Below, one piece after another: positions 43,243 to 55,279 of a DNA stretch of 64,000 nucleotides. Under the pieces are notes generated by a model that saw only the letters and a list, made by a program, of their open reading frames with translations, was not told the DNA's origin and searched no databases. Made by a program: the position numbers and the translations under genes. Numbering within the stretch: the first letter of the stretch is position 1; each line of letters begins with the position of its first letter. This stretch comes from Craspedostauros australis (taxonomy: Eukaryota; Bacillariophyta; Bacillariophyceae; Mastogloiales; Achnanthaceae): the NCBI GenBank assembly GCA_026770025.1, contig JAMXDE010000076.1, forward strand, positions 1 to 64,000, given 5' to 3'.

Positions 43243-45331
43243 ATGAAGTCGTGGTTCGAAAAGAAGCCAACGGCGAAGGATGCAGCCAGAAAGGCCAAGC
43301 GCCAAACTCAGCGCGAAGTCAGAGTGAGTATATTATAATATCATATTATATTATATGATACACGTGAATGGTCAATGCAGTGTGACTTCTGATGCAGCGA
43401 GAATACATGGCAGCAACCCAACGCTCTGCTGTCCACCCACCCATGCTTGATTGATTCAGTCTTGTTGCCGTGTCTTCCGTCTGTATCTTGCTCGCAGACG
43501 GCCGAAGATGGCGCCAGGCGGGGGTTGGTCTTCATCCGTCACCGGCCATCTAACTACCAACTGTCAGCTGTTAGATGTCACGTATCGGCGTTCGTGATAT
43601 GCTGGGACTCTTGGCACGGTTCCTTCAGTGCGCCATTCAAGGGCAGGGCATGCGGCGGAGCGTGGCGTGGCGTGAGGCGTGTGGAATCGGTGTTGGTGCG
43701 CACTCGCAGCATGATGTGCGTGGCAGGTTTCGAATGTATCAGGAGATATGGACAGCAGCCGTTCAAAATCATGGAATGGCCACCACACAGTCAGTCAGCT
43801 ATTCAATCAACCACCCAATTGGTGATGATACGGCACGGCAAACAACGATTGTGCCAATCATTGCGGCGCAGCAGCAGCAACATCCAGTCGTCACACGCTG
43901 TGATTCAGAAGTCGTCATTTGTTGCATCGCATCGCGCCATCCAAGATGACCGGATCGTCGCGTCTCGGATCGCATACTCGTCAATTGCAACCGCAACTGT
44001 AAATGCAAATGCAACCGCAACTCAAGCGTCGTGATCATGAGCCTGGCCATCAGCACGAACACGACAGAGAAGAGCAGAGCAGAGCAGAGCATTGGCAACA
44101 GTCGTAGCGCTTGCGTGTGATGAGGCACAGCATCAACATCCCATGTCGCACAACATGAGGTTTACTCCGCAGCCAACCGAACGGTTCCGCCACCGCCAAA
44201 AAGCAGCAGCCGGCCACAAGACATCAACAAAGCGAAACCGGCACCAACATCAATCAAGACGCACTGCATTGACTTTCAATCTTCTACTTCCCCATGTCAC
44301 GAACGCATGGGCTCGTCTATTGTGCTAACACAGATTATCACTTGATATCACTTTGCTTCCTTCTTTCCTTCATGCAACGTCGTCCATGCAACACCAACAC
44401 AACACACCTGCATCCAATTCGACACAACACCCACATTCGGATCATGTCGTTCTGTGCGCATCTATCATACGTTGTTGCCGTTGTCCCCTGCCAATGTCAA
44501 CGTCAACACCAATGTCAATGTCATTAACCATGACCGCGATCACGACCATACCGCTGGTGCCAACAACGACCCGCTTGCGAACCTGATGCAACCATCATCT
44601 CCATTCTCATGACGTCACCGTGCCAATGCGTCACCGTGTCATTTTTCATCCGATTTTACTTTACTTTTACTTTGCTGCACATCGACTTTGCTTTCTGTAT
44701 CATACTCGACTCTGGTCCACTCCAATATGCTTGACTGTATGTGCAGTCCTCACAACGCGAGATGGAGCGTGAATCCCGCGAGCTGGATAGACTGGAGAAG
44801 CAGATCATGCTGGAATTGAAGCAGCGGGCGAAGAAGGCGGGCAACAACGGAAGCAAGGATACTGCGTTGACGGCGCTGGCGAAGCAGCTTGTGCAGGTGC
44901 GGCAACAGCGGGAGAAGCTGCAGGCGACCAAGGCCCACATCGGCGCCGTCGGTATGCACGCCTCGAGCATGGCATCGCAAGTCGCGGCGGCGTCCGCCAT
45001 CGGTTCCGTGACGCAGGCCATGGGAACCGCGAACGGCGCCATGGACGCCAAGGAGACCATGAAGATCATGCAGGAGTTCCAGCGCGAGAACGAACGCATG
45101 GAGGTGAAGCAGGAGATGATGGACGATGCTCTCATCGATGCGTTCGACAACGACGAGGTGACGGAGGAGGCCGACCAGGTGACGCAGCAGGTGCTGGCGG
45201 AGCTGGGAGTGGAGATGGATTCCAAGATGGTTGGATTGGACGCGCCATCGCAGAAGCTGCAGCAGCAAGAGCAGGAGGCCCTGGAGGACGCTCTGCCAGA
45301 CCTGAAGGCGCGTTTGAACGCGTTGGGTTAA
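43243..45331 (+). CDS. VPS2: ESCRT-III subunit VPS2 / CHMP2
   Basis: Exon 1 is 43243-43323 (27 codons, 'MKSWFEKKPTAKDAARKAKR'); exon 2 is 44747-45331. The intron is 1423 bp (GTGAGT..GCAG), giving 221 aa. The protein starts with the basic membrane-binding helix typical of Snf7-family proteins, has the long helical core ('QREMERESRELDRLEKQI'), and ends in an acidic region with a MIM1 motif ('LPDLKARLNALG') that binds the Vps4 ATPase. VPS2 co-polymerises with VPS24 on endosomal and other membranes to drive scission. The length fits the family (about 220). The intron is much longer than any other in this window. Confidence 0.93.
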
Positions 45332-47765
45332 GCCATTCGGTGAGTTCGGCTCGCCCTCACTGTTGGCAGTATGCGGCTGTTGGCCCTCCTGGCTCTTGCA
45401 TGTATGATGAAAGAACGAGATCACGATGGAAGGGAGACGTGGCGGCGGTGGCGCCTCCGGCAACGGCAACAACAGCGCATGATCATGCGGATGTATCAAA
45501 TAATACCATCCAAGTAATACACTCGACTCTATACTCAATCTAGCTTGCAGATAGTGCTCTCTCCATAGTATCATGTCATGTTATGCAATAGAAAGAACCG
45601 TGAGCGCCAATACTCGTACGTGCACAGTCGCCCACTCACTCCATCCATCCATGCATGTCCGCTCCATCATGGCCAAGCTGCTGCCAACGAGGCGCATGTG
45701 TGCAGGATGCCTTGCGTTCCGTTTGGATACCAACTGGAATTGTGAGAGAGGAGAATCCAACACAACAGTTTATGCCTTTTGGATGTGTTGTGTTTGGATG
45801 GTGTTCGTGGCTGGGGAAGGCACATGATTAATAAATGTCAATGGCTATTGGATGACCCCAATTGTCTCTTCGTATTTGCTTCATGTCGTAGTGTTAACAA
45901 GATGTGACATAGTCTCGTCATTAGACGTTTCATAAGTAATGAAATAGAATACCTGACATGTCGTATCGTGTCCCGGAACGACCAAATGAGCGGTTGGTTT
46001 TGCACACAAAATGGCAACAGGACACGACAGGTACAACCAGAGCAGAAACACCGAGAGCTTGGCAGCGCTTTCTGCGTACTGTGTTGTGTTTGGATGTGGT
46101 TGACCTTTGTCCTCGTTTTCTTGGGTTGTGTACGGCTTCAGTAATGCTGAACCTGGAGGCAGCGTTCGTGCACACACAGAAGGGGCGGCCAACTCCGAGA
46201 AGCGAAGAAACAGCAAGAATGGAAAGAAGGTGAGAACGTCAAGAAACGCAAGATGCGGAAGGACAAGAAACGAGAGAAAGGAGGAAAGGAACAAAGACGC
46301 AGAGCGGTGCCCAAAAGCCTCACCAAAGCTGTGGCTGTGGTGCTCGGTCGATAGATCGTGAACAGCAAAGCGGCACACAACAAGAAGGGAGGCCAGGTAC
46401 GAGTGGAGGGCAGCAAACCAGCGAACAGGCAGCAAGGGACAGCGAAAGAGGGGAACGGCGATCTGGATTGTGCGTCCCGTTCTTGTGGATCGTGGCTTGT
46501 ACTTCTACTTCTACTTGTACTATACTTGTACTCTACGCTTGTACTCTACTATGCTTGTACTCTATTTGTAGTAGTACGGCCTCCCACAGAGAGGAGATCA
46601 CCAGGACTACTACCCCACGTTGGTTCGTCACCATCCATTGATCCTGTATTGCGCCATGCTAATGCTCGAACTGTTGGTACACACGCAGGCACAAGCACAA
46701 GCACTCTTGAGAGACCGAGGTTGTTGGTCATCAGCACGATCGAACGGGTGCGAAGAAAGGGTGCTGAGACAGGAGCATTGAAGGTCTTGCATCATTCTTA
46801 CTGTGCTTCCCCGTTCCTCCGTTCTCACCCGCCCCCATCTCCATCTCTGTCTCCAGCTTCACCGACAACATCGTGGCGCGAAACCGAAGCAACGCCGGAC
46901 TTCGCCACGAACATCCATCGATTCAATCATCATCTGAGAGGAGGCACTCGCGTTGGTGGAGAGATACCATACGTGTAGAGTGCAGAGTGAAGTGTGTAGA
47001 GGGAAGGGACAGTTACAGTTACGCGCTAGGGGGGACACAGCGAGAATGCAAACAGAGGCAACACAGAGGCAACAACCACATCAAACGAAGGTCCAGAAAA
47101 GAACGCGCCTCGCGCAACAAGGAATCGTGCATTGTGGCATCTGGTTCGCTTGCTCTGAAGCCTCTGACCCAACAAAAAGACAAGTGGGAAGCTGCTCAGG
47201 ACACACCCCAACACACCCCACACGCCTGCAGAAGCCCACCTCCGTGACCCTTCGCCATCATCAGCCTCTCACGAAGTTCTTACAAAGTGTTCGCGACGCT
47301 CCGGACTCTCCACCGTGTACTGCCACAACAATGATGACGGCAGTAGGGGCAACAGCGAGAGTGAGAGCGAGAGCGAGAGAAGCAGCTACACATGCAACGA
47401 CAGCTACAGGTGCAACTGCGACTGAAAGCATGGAGACGAATGAATCACAAGCCACCAGCTTGTGCTCAGACTCAGTGAGGCTCATCGAGACGACGGCGAT
47501 GCATGCGGACCCTGAGATGGCCACCTGCGCAGGCCCAAGCGTTGATGTGAGCGTTGATGCAACAATGGAAAGTGGCTGTGACTGTGACTGCAGCCACCAC
47601 CACCAACGGCAGCAACATCGTCACCAACACCACCAGCAACATCACCTCCAACGCCACCTCCAACAACAACACCAACAAACCCACAATGATGACCGACATC
47701 GCGACAAAAGGAAGCGCTCCTCGTATCACAACAGCCCCGGCCAAGTACATGACCTCTTTGCCATC
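45332..47765. other. Intergenic interval and probable 5' UTR of the receptor gene
   Basis: Contains CTTGTACTCTACT-type repeats (46495-46570). From 46953 an open frame runs in phase into the receptor gene, encoding about 271 low-complexity His/Gln/Thr residues. This could be an N-terminal extension but more likely is 5' UTR, since a good signal peptide starts at 47766. Other ORFs (45881-46435 minus, 46358-46978 plus) show no protein-like features. Confidence 0.45.
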
Positions 47766-50700
47766 ATGCAGCGGGCGCTGTTCATCCTGTCCTTGCTCTT
47801 TGTCCGTGCGGCCTCCACCCCAGCGAGCATCGCCGCCGTCAATCCAGAATCCTTACGTCGCGCCGCGGAAACACTGGACAACTTCATGCAGGAGCCGGTC
47901 CAAGCGTTGGACATATGGCAGCACTACAGGCTGCTGGGTGGATTCGAGGATGCAGCCGCAACTACCAAGCCAACTTCCAACACCAATGGCAACAACACCT
48001 CCACATCCAAGCCATCCTACGGCCTGCCTCCATCCAAACGAGACGAGATCCTTCGCTACCAATTCAGCTTTGCATTGGCGAAGCAGTTCAAAATGTACTA
48101 CGGTGACGAGGACGGCACCTTCCTGGCATACGACGACTTCTTCGTGGATGCCAGCTACCGCGAACCCAGGGATTCCGGCTACGATATCAACGATCCCACC
48201 ATGCAGCATTACTACAACTCCTGCGTCGACATCGTCACTGGTGCACCGACGACGTGCGACATGCAAGAGGGCTCCTTCTACATCAACTGCATCGACAACT
48301 GCACCTATGTCCCCTGCGATCAGATCAACAACGAACCACACACCACCAACACCAACGCCAACACCAATACCAACGACACATCTTCATTGTCACCCAAGGC
48401 CTGGTGCAAGTCCTACGAAAAGCGCACGGCCAACGAACAAGATGCAAGAACGAAGGGATTCGTCCCCAGAACCTACTCTTGCATCGACAGGAACGGACAG
48501 TTCACGGAACAGGACGGGGAGACCATTCAGCTCTCCACCTTTGTCTCGCAGCAGCAGCAACAGCAGCAGGAAGGTTCGTCTCTTATGGATGGCATGCAAA
48601 ATGCATTCACGTACACAGTCCCAAGATCATTCACGCTGGGCGATTGCACCTTCCGAGACGGAACCAAGGTGAGACGGAGCTCCGAAGAGGGGCAATATCA
48701 TTACTGCGGAACCGACGGCAATGGCGTCGCTGGTTTGGATGGTCAGAATACCAACAACAACTGCGCCAACACATTCATAGGGGGATTCCGCAGCCGCGAT
48801 TACGATCCACGTGTGCGGGGATGGTATGAGCAGGTGCGCAACTCGCAGCAGCCCTCATGGTCCAATCCCTACACCTTCTTTACCACGCTTGAGATGGGCA
48901 TCACCTACGGTCAGCCGATGTACGTTCTCGATCATGCCAACGGCAACGAGAACAATGGCGAGGCAAGGGCAGTGTAAGTGCCAGTGTTGCAGGTCCCATG
49001 AGCGTTGTCTTTGCAACGTTCAAGATAGTCCGCATCGTGCCTTGCGCTTCCATGCAATTCAATTCAATGTCACGCCACACAACACCATGCCAGTTTTGTT
49101 GTGATTCCACGGCAGGTGGACTGGGCACAGGGAACGCATGAGGTAGTGCCACATCCGCACTCACTGTCTCGCCAACTTGCGATTTTGTTCCATCTACACG
49201 TGCGGACCCCTCCTCTTTCTCCACTTAATGCGCCATGATTCCTTCTCTCAACTTCTCTTCACTCACCCTCGCAATGCAGATTTCAAGGAGTTTTGGCCGT
49301 CGACTATCCCCTGTCAGGTGTCTCGGGATTCCTCCGAGAATTGTACGGTCTGATGGATACCAGCAGTGGCGTGGATACGGACGGCGGCGCAACAGCGATG
49401 AATGGCGATACCTCGACGTTGCCGAGTTCAACTTCCACCTCAAGCGCAACCACTAATCCATTGCTCGTTGCCATTGCAGAAGATGCAGCACCGCATTACC
49501 TGATTGGGATTTCAACGTCAAGGAAGACTGCCCAAACGGTACAAAAAAAAGACCCCACAAAGCCATGTCCAGCCGATGCGGGTCCTGACCAATGCAGCGA
49601 TGTGCGCGTCTCCATGCTCGACGAAACAGACGCGCTTGGCCAGCCACTATCAGACGCCGATGATGTCCTGCGCCGAGCTTTTCAGGCGCAGGCCGAGGCC
49701 AACTTCGACGAATCGCTGCTGGTGCCGGTGCCATCTGGATCAGCCACGGTCCAGCATGTCTGCCAATCCTTGGTGTACGAGCAAGACAACGCCTCCAACT
49801 TGAAATGGCAAATCGTGGTGGTCTTCGAAGTCACCAATTCCGAGGCCGACAGTCTGGAGATAGGCAACCCGCTGATGATCATCGTCATCGCCTTGGGTTC
49901 TCTCGGGTTCCTCCTCTGCATGGCGATGTGGATCCAATTCTACAACTGGAGGACGGAAAAGGCAATCGTGCATGCGGACTGGAGATTCACGCTGGCGTTT
50001 TTGATGGGATGCGCACTCATGAATCTGGCGTCCTTCACAGCCTTGGGACCCAACACCGACGAGAACTGCATGCTCCGAATGTGGTCCTTCAATTCGCTCT
50101 TCGCGGTCGGTACGTTCATTCACACAACTCCGATGTTTTGCTCCATTTCATGCCACTCCATCCTATTTGTGGGTGGAATCACGGGATGGAGCATCTGCTG
50201 ACAGCGTTCATGAGCGGGTGCTCGTGAGCGTTACCGAAACAACTTGACTTCATTTCATTGTATCTCACCGTGTTCCAATTCTTTCCACCCATCAACCCCC
50301 GTGCTCCTGGAACTTCATATTGCACACCTGTACGTAACGCGCAGCCTTGGCGCCGTTGCTCATCAAGGTCTGGAGGATGTATTCGTTGATCGGTAAATCC
50401 AGCGGTTTTACCAGGAGGGCCATATCCAACACACTTGCCGCAATGTACACGCTGCCGATCATCGGGGCTCAGCTAGTCTTTCTTCTGCTTTTCGCGATCC
50501 TGGATCCACCGCGGCAGGTCGTCAGCCTCGAGGCTGATGGACTTGACATCGTTCAGCACATCACATGCGAACAAGATTCGGATGCGTTCATCTACATTCA
50601 GTTCGGAATTGGTGGTGAGTGAGACCGTGTCGCGGAACAATCAACCGTCTGAACTTCGTGCGATCTTCGCTACTATGCTCCAACTCGCTCTTCTTAGGTC

Positions 50701-52146
50701 CAGAGGAGTACGATGCGTTCGATGGATGATGCACCATGTGTGTCTCCTGTGTTGTATGTCGTGTGTCGAAGCAATTCATTCCATTCCACACCATTCAATT
50801 CCACCTCGTCTCATCCAATGCATATTCGAACCCCGCTCTGTCTTTCTCATCTCACGGGGTGCTTTGATTCGTCCACTTCGATGCATTTGCTCTGTCGGGA
50901 ATCTCTTCGCCCGAATGTTTCACATCCAATCCGATGCAATCCAATCCAATCATTCGAACGCACAGCCTTCCTCGTGCTGATAGGGTGCGTGCTTGCGTAC
51001 CTGACCCGCAACCTCGATTCCAACTTTGGAGAGGCCAAGCAGCTCATCTTTGCCATGTACAACGTCGCATTTACAGGCATTGTAATCGTTATCATCGCTG
51101 CACTGGTGGACATCGACCAGTCCGGACAGCTGACGGTGAAGGTGATCGGGATCTTCTGGGGAACGCTCTTCTCAAGCAGTGCCTTCGTGGTACCAAGGCT
51201 TTTGCAAGTCAAGGAAAGCCGGCAGTCATCTGTGTCAGGTCGCAGAGGTCCAATGTCCTCCTTTCGAAATGTGCATGTATCGGGCATCGATTTGCAAGGC
51301 GTATCGAACAACAACATGGTGAGGCGATCCACGTTCGGCAGTAGTTCAGGGAACAACAGTGGATCGAATCTGTTCCGCCGATCTCTGGATGCTCTCCGTC
51401 TGGCGCCGAAGCTTCAGCAAGAGCTATCCAACCTCGAGGAGGAGGGAAGCCAGATCTCGGGCCTCGAAGATGCGAGCAACAGCCAGAGACGCAGCATCCT
51501 CAACTCCTCCAGGCATTCGCAACGGGAAAAGTCAATGAGGATCGACCAAATCTTCAGCACTGACGCGATCCCCACCAACAAAGATGTGTTTGGTATAAGT
51601 CACAGCCATGACAATGAGGCACAGGACGAGTCGCTGTCACAATCGGAGGAAGACTACGACGAAGGGGGTCCCCAATGGGACGGCGGGGAAGATCTGAACC
51701 AGGAACTGAATCGATCATGCCGATGGAGCAGTCAGGAAGCGTCGTCCTCAAGCTTCTCCGTCGGTCTGGAAGGACCACGGGTCCACCGCTTTAGCAAGGA
51801 AGGCAGCACGTTGGCCTTCTCGGTGGGCCAACCACAACCAGGGAGCCGCTCAAGAAGTCGCATGCGATCCATCGAGACGCAGATACGGAATGTGCATTCG
51901 CAGATGGAGAGCATCAATGAGGAGGTCCCCCCGACAGAAGAGGACTCCGACGTGCCCCCCGTGGACGGTAACAACACCCACGATGTCGGCAACAACGTCA
52001 ACGCCAACGACGACGCCAATGCTGACGACAACGACAGTGCCGGAAGACAGCGAGGCGGTCGAAGTGATAACGACTGTGATGATGAGTACCATTCCGGCGA
52101 TGCATCGACGGAAACAACAGTTCCGAACAGCAGTGACTACGCATGA
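47766..52146 (+). CDS. Class C G-protein-coupled receptor with Cache-like ectodomain (1162 aa)
   Basis: Four exons: 47766-48973, 49280-50109, 50345-50614 and 50966-52146; introns are GT..AG and all joins keep frame. An N-terminal signal peptide ('MQRALFILSLLFVRAAST') explains the chosen start; the frame is open upstream to 46953. The ectodomain (to about residue 595) has the Cache hallmark 'YDPRVRGWYEQVR' and, across the first intron, 'FQGVLAVDYPLSGVSGFL'. Seven hydrophobic helices lie at about 600-850, in the GABA-B (7tm_3) style: 'LAPLLIKVWRMYSLI' at TM3, 'NVAFTGIVIVIIAALV' at TM6, and loop cysteines in 'DENCML' and 'HITCEQ'. A ~310-residue Ser-rich, acidic cytosolic tail follows. It should sense a small extracellular ligand, perhaps an amino acid or amine, and signal through G proteins. 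The ligand is unknown. Confidence 0.88.
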
Positions 52147-52673
52147 CATAAGTCCATGAGGGTACTTTGGACCGCTGATGTGGCGATACATGAGGGATGA
52201 TCGTCTGATCAACTCATTGCCTGGAGAGATCATGCGGATGCGAATACTTGCGCGCCACAGTACCCACTCTGTTTTCTGCTGAGTGAACAGAGCCGAAGAA
52301 GCTGTTTGGGAAAGCAGAAAACCGCTATGGTAATCTACGTAATTCGGTTGGTTGAATCACCTTTGTTCTCTGCATGGATTACATAATCTACTCTGTTGAC
52401 CGTGCCGCTCGTCGCAATTCAAGTCTGTTTGCACCGGAGCGTCCATCCTCCGCATTCACCATTGGGCGATCTCAAGAAGAGGACAGCAGCGTCTGCTGTC
52501 CATCTACGTCATCTCATTGCGTGGACTCACACTCGCGTTTATTCGCCCTGATTCTCCGTCCATCACCTGTCCCATGGCTCGGCAGAATGCGAGCGGACTT
52601 GCTTCATGGTTGCATCTTTTCAAACCATCGTAGAAGCGCGCTTGTTGTGCAGAGTGTTGGCAGAACAGTCCAT
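52147..52673. other. Intergenic interval
   Basis: Between the receptor stop codon and the MITE-like element. No supported gene. Confidence 0.4.
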
Positions 52674-53279
52674 TAGAGAGTTATCGCACTCAGCTCACCC
52701 AGTCACGACCAGTCCCAGGAGGGAGTCATAACCTGATAGAGACACTTTTCGAGGGGCGGGATGCGAACTTCCCCCTCGGCGAACTGATGAGAACTCAGTT
52801 CCGACGCTCTGAACTGAAATCATCTCAGCTCGTGGAGTCCTGGCAAAATTATCACTTCCACGCGTAACTAAACTTGTAGCCAATAATATTGCTTCATTTT
52901 GACCGTTTTGGTCGTTCTTGTCGTTGTCAATGATCTATGTTTGTCGCAACGCTACACTGTATGCATTCAATTTCGGACACCAACATCCAAGAGAACAACG
53001 ATGACACACCCATCACAACGAATTAATATATATTTCTATTCCCTGGCCGTCATCTACAATCTCAGAACAGGAATGACCAAAATAGGATGTTGCCAAACCG
53101 GAAATGCAACGAACTTGTCTAAACTTGATACCTTGGGAATAGGATAGACTCAAAAGCGCTCGAGTTAATCCATGCAGTATTATGTCACGAATCAGTCCTG
53201 TGCAGTTTCTCTGCTCGAGAGTCAATGCGAACTGTGACAATTGACATCAGCTGAGGGAGCTGAATGCGATAACTCTCTA
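52674..53279. mobile_element. MITE-like inverted-repeat element (606 bp)
   Basis: Ends are inverted copies of TAGAGAGTTATCGCANTCAGCTC (52674-52696 and 53257-53279, one mismatch). There is no coding capacity. TA at both ends would fit a Tc1/mariner-type TA target, but the duplication is not otherwise provable. Confidence 0.7.
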
Positions 53280-53426
53280 TTAGACATCGCAAAGGAACTT
53301 TCCAATTGATTGCCACCTTTTCCGTCTGTGCGTCCGTCCGATTCCAGAAATCGTGTGTCACGCAAATGCTGATGCTGACAACAACGTCAGAGATGATCGA
53401 TGACCCATCAACAACAATGTCAATAA

Positions 53427-53577
53427 GAGCCCGATCAGTGAGTCGACCTGCACTCCGTTATTGGCCTCCAGAAATTTTAGCTTGGATATCCCAACCAAGC
53501 ACATATTCGTAATCCCTGTAGGTCTAATACAAATAATTAACCATTACATTTTTGAGTTAGATCCTATTTTAAGTTTT
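53427..53577 (+). repeat. Left terminal inverted repeat
   Basis: Inverted copy of 59365-59518, about 85 percent identical by eye with several blocks of 20 or more identical bases. Confidence 0.9.
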
Positions 53578-53988
53578 ACGGACCGATGGATATGGGCAAT
53601 TTTCGATCTCTCTCGGGTTTCAGCCTTTCGCCTACGACTACATCGATCAAACTTAACCCTTTGCTGTTCTTCGTTTCAGCAAGGTTGTTCCCATTTTGAA
53701 TTGTTTAGTCTCTTTTTGAGGTGTTCCGATCAGACCATCCAACGCCCCGTCCACGATAGCGCTAGTTGTAGAGTTTTGGGAGAAGCGGCGAGTGCGCGTT
53801 TGCATCCATTCTACCCTATGTTTGCCTGATCCGTCATCTACGTCACCAGACTGGGTGCTGCGTCATGAACCACCAATCATAGCACGATGTGAAGCAGCAT
53901 CAGCTACGTTTCGTCGTGACGGAATGGTCGAGTTGCATTGGTACTCCGGAAGTGCTTAGTGTCATGCTTCTTTCGTGCATTTGGCTAG

Positions 53989-54981
53989 ATGTTTGCAATT
54001 ACCTTATCCCCCAGTATGTGCAACTGGTCAAGAGTGCCAAACTCCAAAAACGAACAACATGACAATGGCAAAACACCAAAAAACACCACAATGGCCGTCC
54101 AACGGCAATCAATGCGCCGCACCAACCAGCGGTCCTATGACAAATCCAAGCACATCGCCGTCACCGCGATGCATCCGTTGGTGGGTGGACGAGAGGGGGT
54201 CGCGAGAGCGCTTGATTTGGGGCCGTCGCAGGCCCCAGATCAAACGTCACAATTTCGCGCCAGATTGCCTCGTTGCATATGGCCGGTGTACTCCGTCCAC
54301 AGCCCACCCCAACGCCTATGGATGGGCAGGATGGCTCCAGGAGGCCAAGACCAAGATTACCACGAAGTTTCAGGCTCGGGGAGGACTGGGAAGTCCTCCG
54401 CGCAGAGGAAAAGGTGGAGGGCAAACAATTTTCGCGGTGTGTCGTGGGGGTTTCCATCATGTGGCTTTGGCTGTGCAGGGCACCATCGCCAACTCACACC
54501 ATCGCCAAGCCACCCATACAAGATGCGTGCGGAATCAATGGGAGATTCACCTCGCGAAGTTTGCGCCGCGGAGACGGTCTACAAGAGGCGGCACCCCACC
54601 ATATCCGACGAATGGTCGTTGTTGGTGGGTGCCCCCCAAAAACCAATGGCATCACCAAATGGAGCTGTATCTTTGGGTCAACACATGTCCAGCCCATTCT
54701 GGATTCATCAACATGTCGCCAGGGCGTATGAGAATGCACGAGGACCACGTGGAGGGGATGCATGGATTGTATGGATGAGGTATGGATCCGTATCCATACC
54801 GCATCCGGATTGCAATCGTTTTTTTGACAACGCTCTTTTTCACTGCAGGGACACTTTGGGCCATGTCATGTGGGTATCTGTGGCCCATCTTCATGGAGTG
54901 GATAGATGGGGAGTATACCGAGCCATTGTGGTGCGCAGTTTTCCAAAATACCAGGATGATGATGATGATCATGGGTGCTGA
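53989..54981 (+). CDS. Possible accessory ORF of the TIR element (330 aa)
   Basis: Open plus-strand frame inside the transposon, convergent with the transposase-like gene. It overlaps a second open frame (53975-54778) in another phase; two long overlapping frames make either one doubtful. No recognisable domain; rich in Arg, Ser and Pro. It could be a small DNA-binding partner of the transposase or chance. Kept only because it lies within an element whose other gene is intact. Confidence 0.22.
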   Translation: MFAITLSPSMCNWSRVPNSKNEQHDNGKTPKNTTMAVQRQSMRRTNQRSYDKSKHIAVTAMHPLVGGREGVARALDLGPSQAPDQTSQFRARLPRCIWPVYSVHSPPQRLWMGRMAPGGQDQDYHEVSGSGRTGKSSAQRKRWRANNFRGVSWGFPSCGFGCAGHHRQLTPSPSHPYKMRAESMGDSPREVCAAETVYKRRHPTISDEWSLLVGAPQKPMASPNGAVSLGQHMSSPFWIHQHVARAYENARGPRGGDAWIVWMRYGSVSIPHPDCNRFFDNALFHCRDTLGHVMWVSVAHLHGVDRWGVYRAIVVRSFPKYQDDDDDHGC

Positions 54982-55017
54982 GAGGAGGGCAACATTGCTT
55001 GATCGAGAATTTTTTGA

Positions 55018-55043
55018 ATCCACCACACAATTGTGTGGTGGAT
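55018..55043. terminator. Perfect 26-bp palindrome between convergent ORFs
   Basis: ATCCACCACACAATTGTGTG and its completion form a perfect palindrome with no loop, between the plus-strand ORF and the 3' end of the transposase-like gene. It could be a 3'-processing or terminator hairpin or a protein-binding site; inferred from position. Confidence 0.35.
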
Positions 55044-55279
55044 CAACATGAAAATAAAAGCAGCTTCAATATCAATTAAACTTCAATATTCTGATTAACA
55101 GATAGTCAGGCGTCTGAACGCGATGATTAGCTTCAATTGTAAGTGATGTCTTGTTGAGATATAGCATGGTAAGCAGATATTTGGATGTGTTTTTTGGATG
55201 GACTCTAGACTCGATTTAGTAGCATGATCTGTCGCCCACAAAACTCCACAACTCGTGTTATCGCGGCGAAGCACACCCC

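Noticed and set aside
46358-46978. 206-codon plus-strand ORF upstream of the receptor
   Set aside because: Low-complexity, includes simple repeats, no domain and not in phase with the receptor.
47554-48672. 372-codon alternate-frame ORF
   Set aside because: Overlaps the receptor exon in another phase; Thr/Pro/Ser-rich shadow of Asn/Gln-rich coding DNA.
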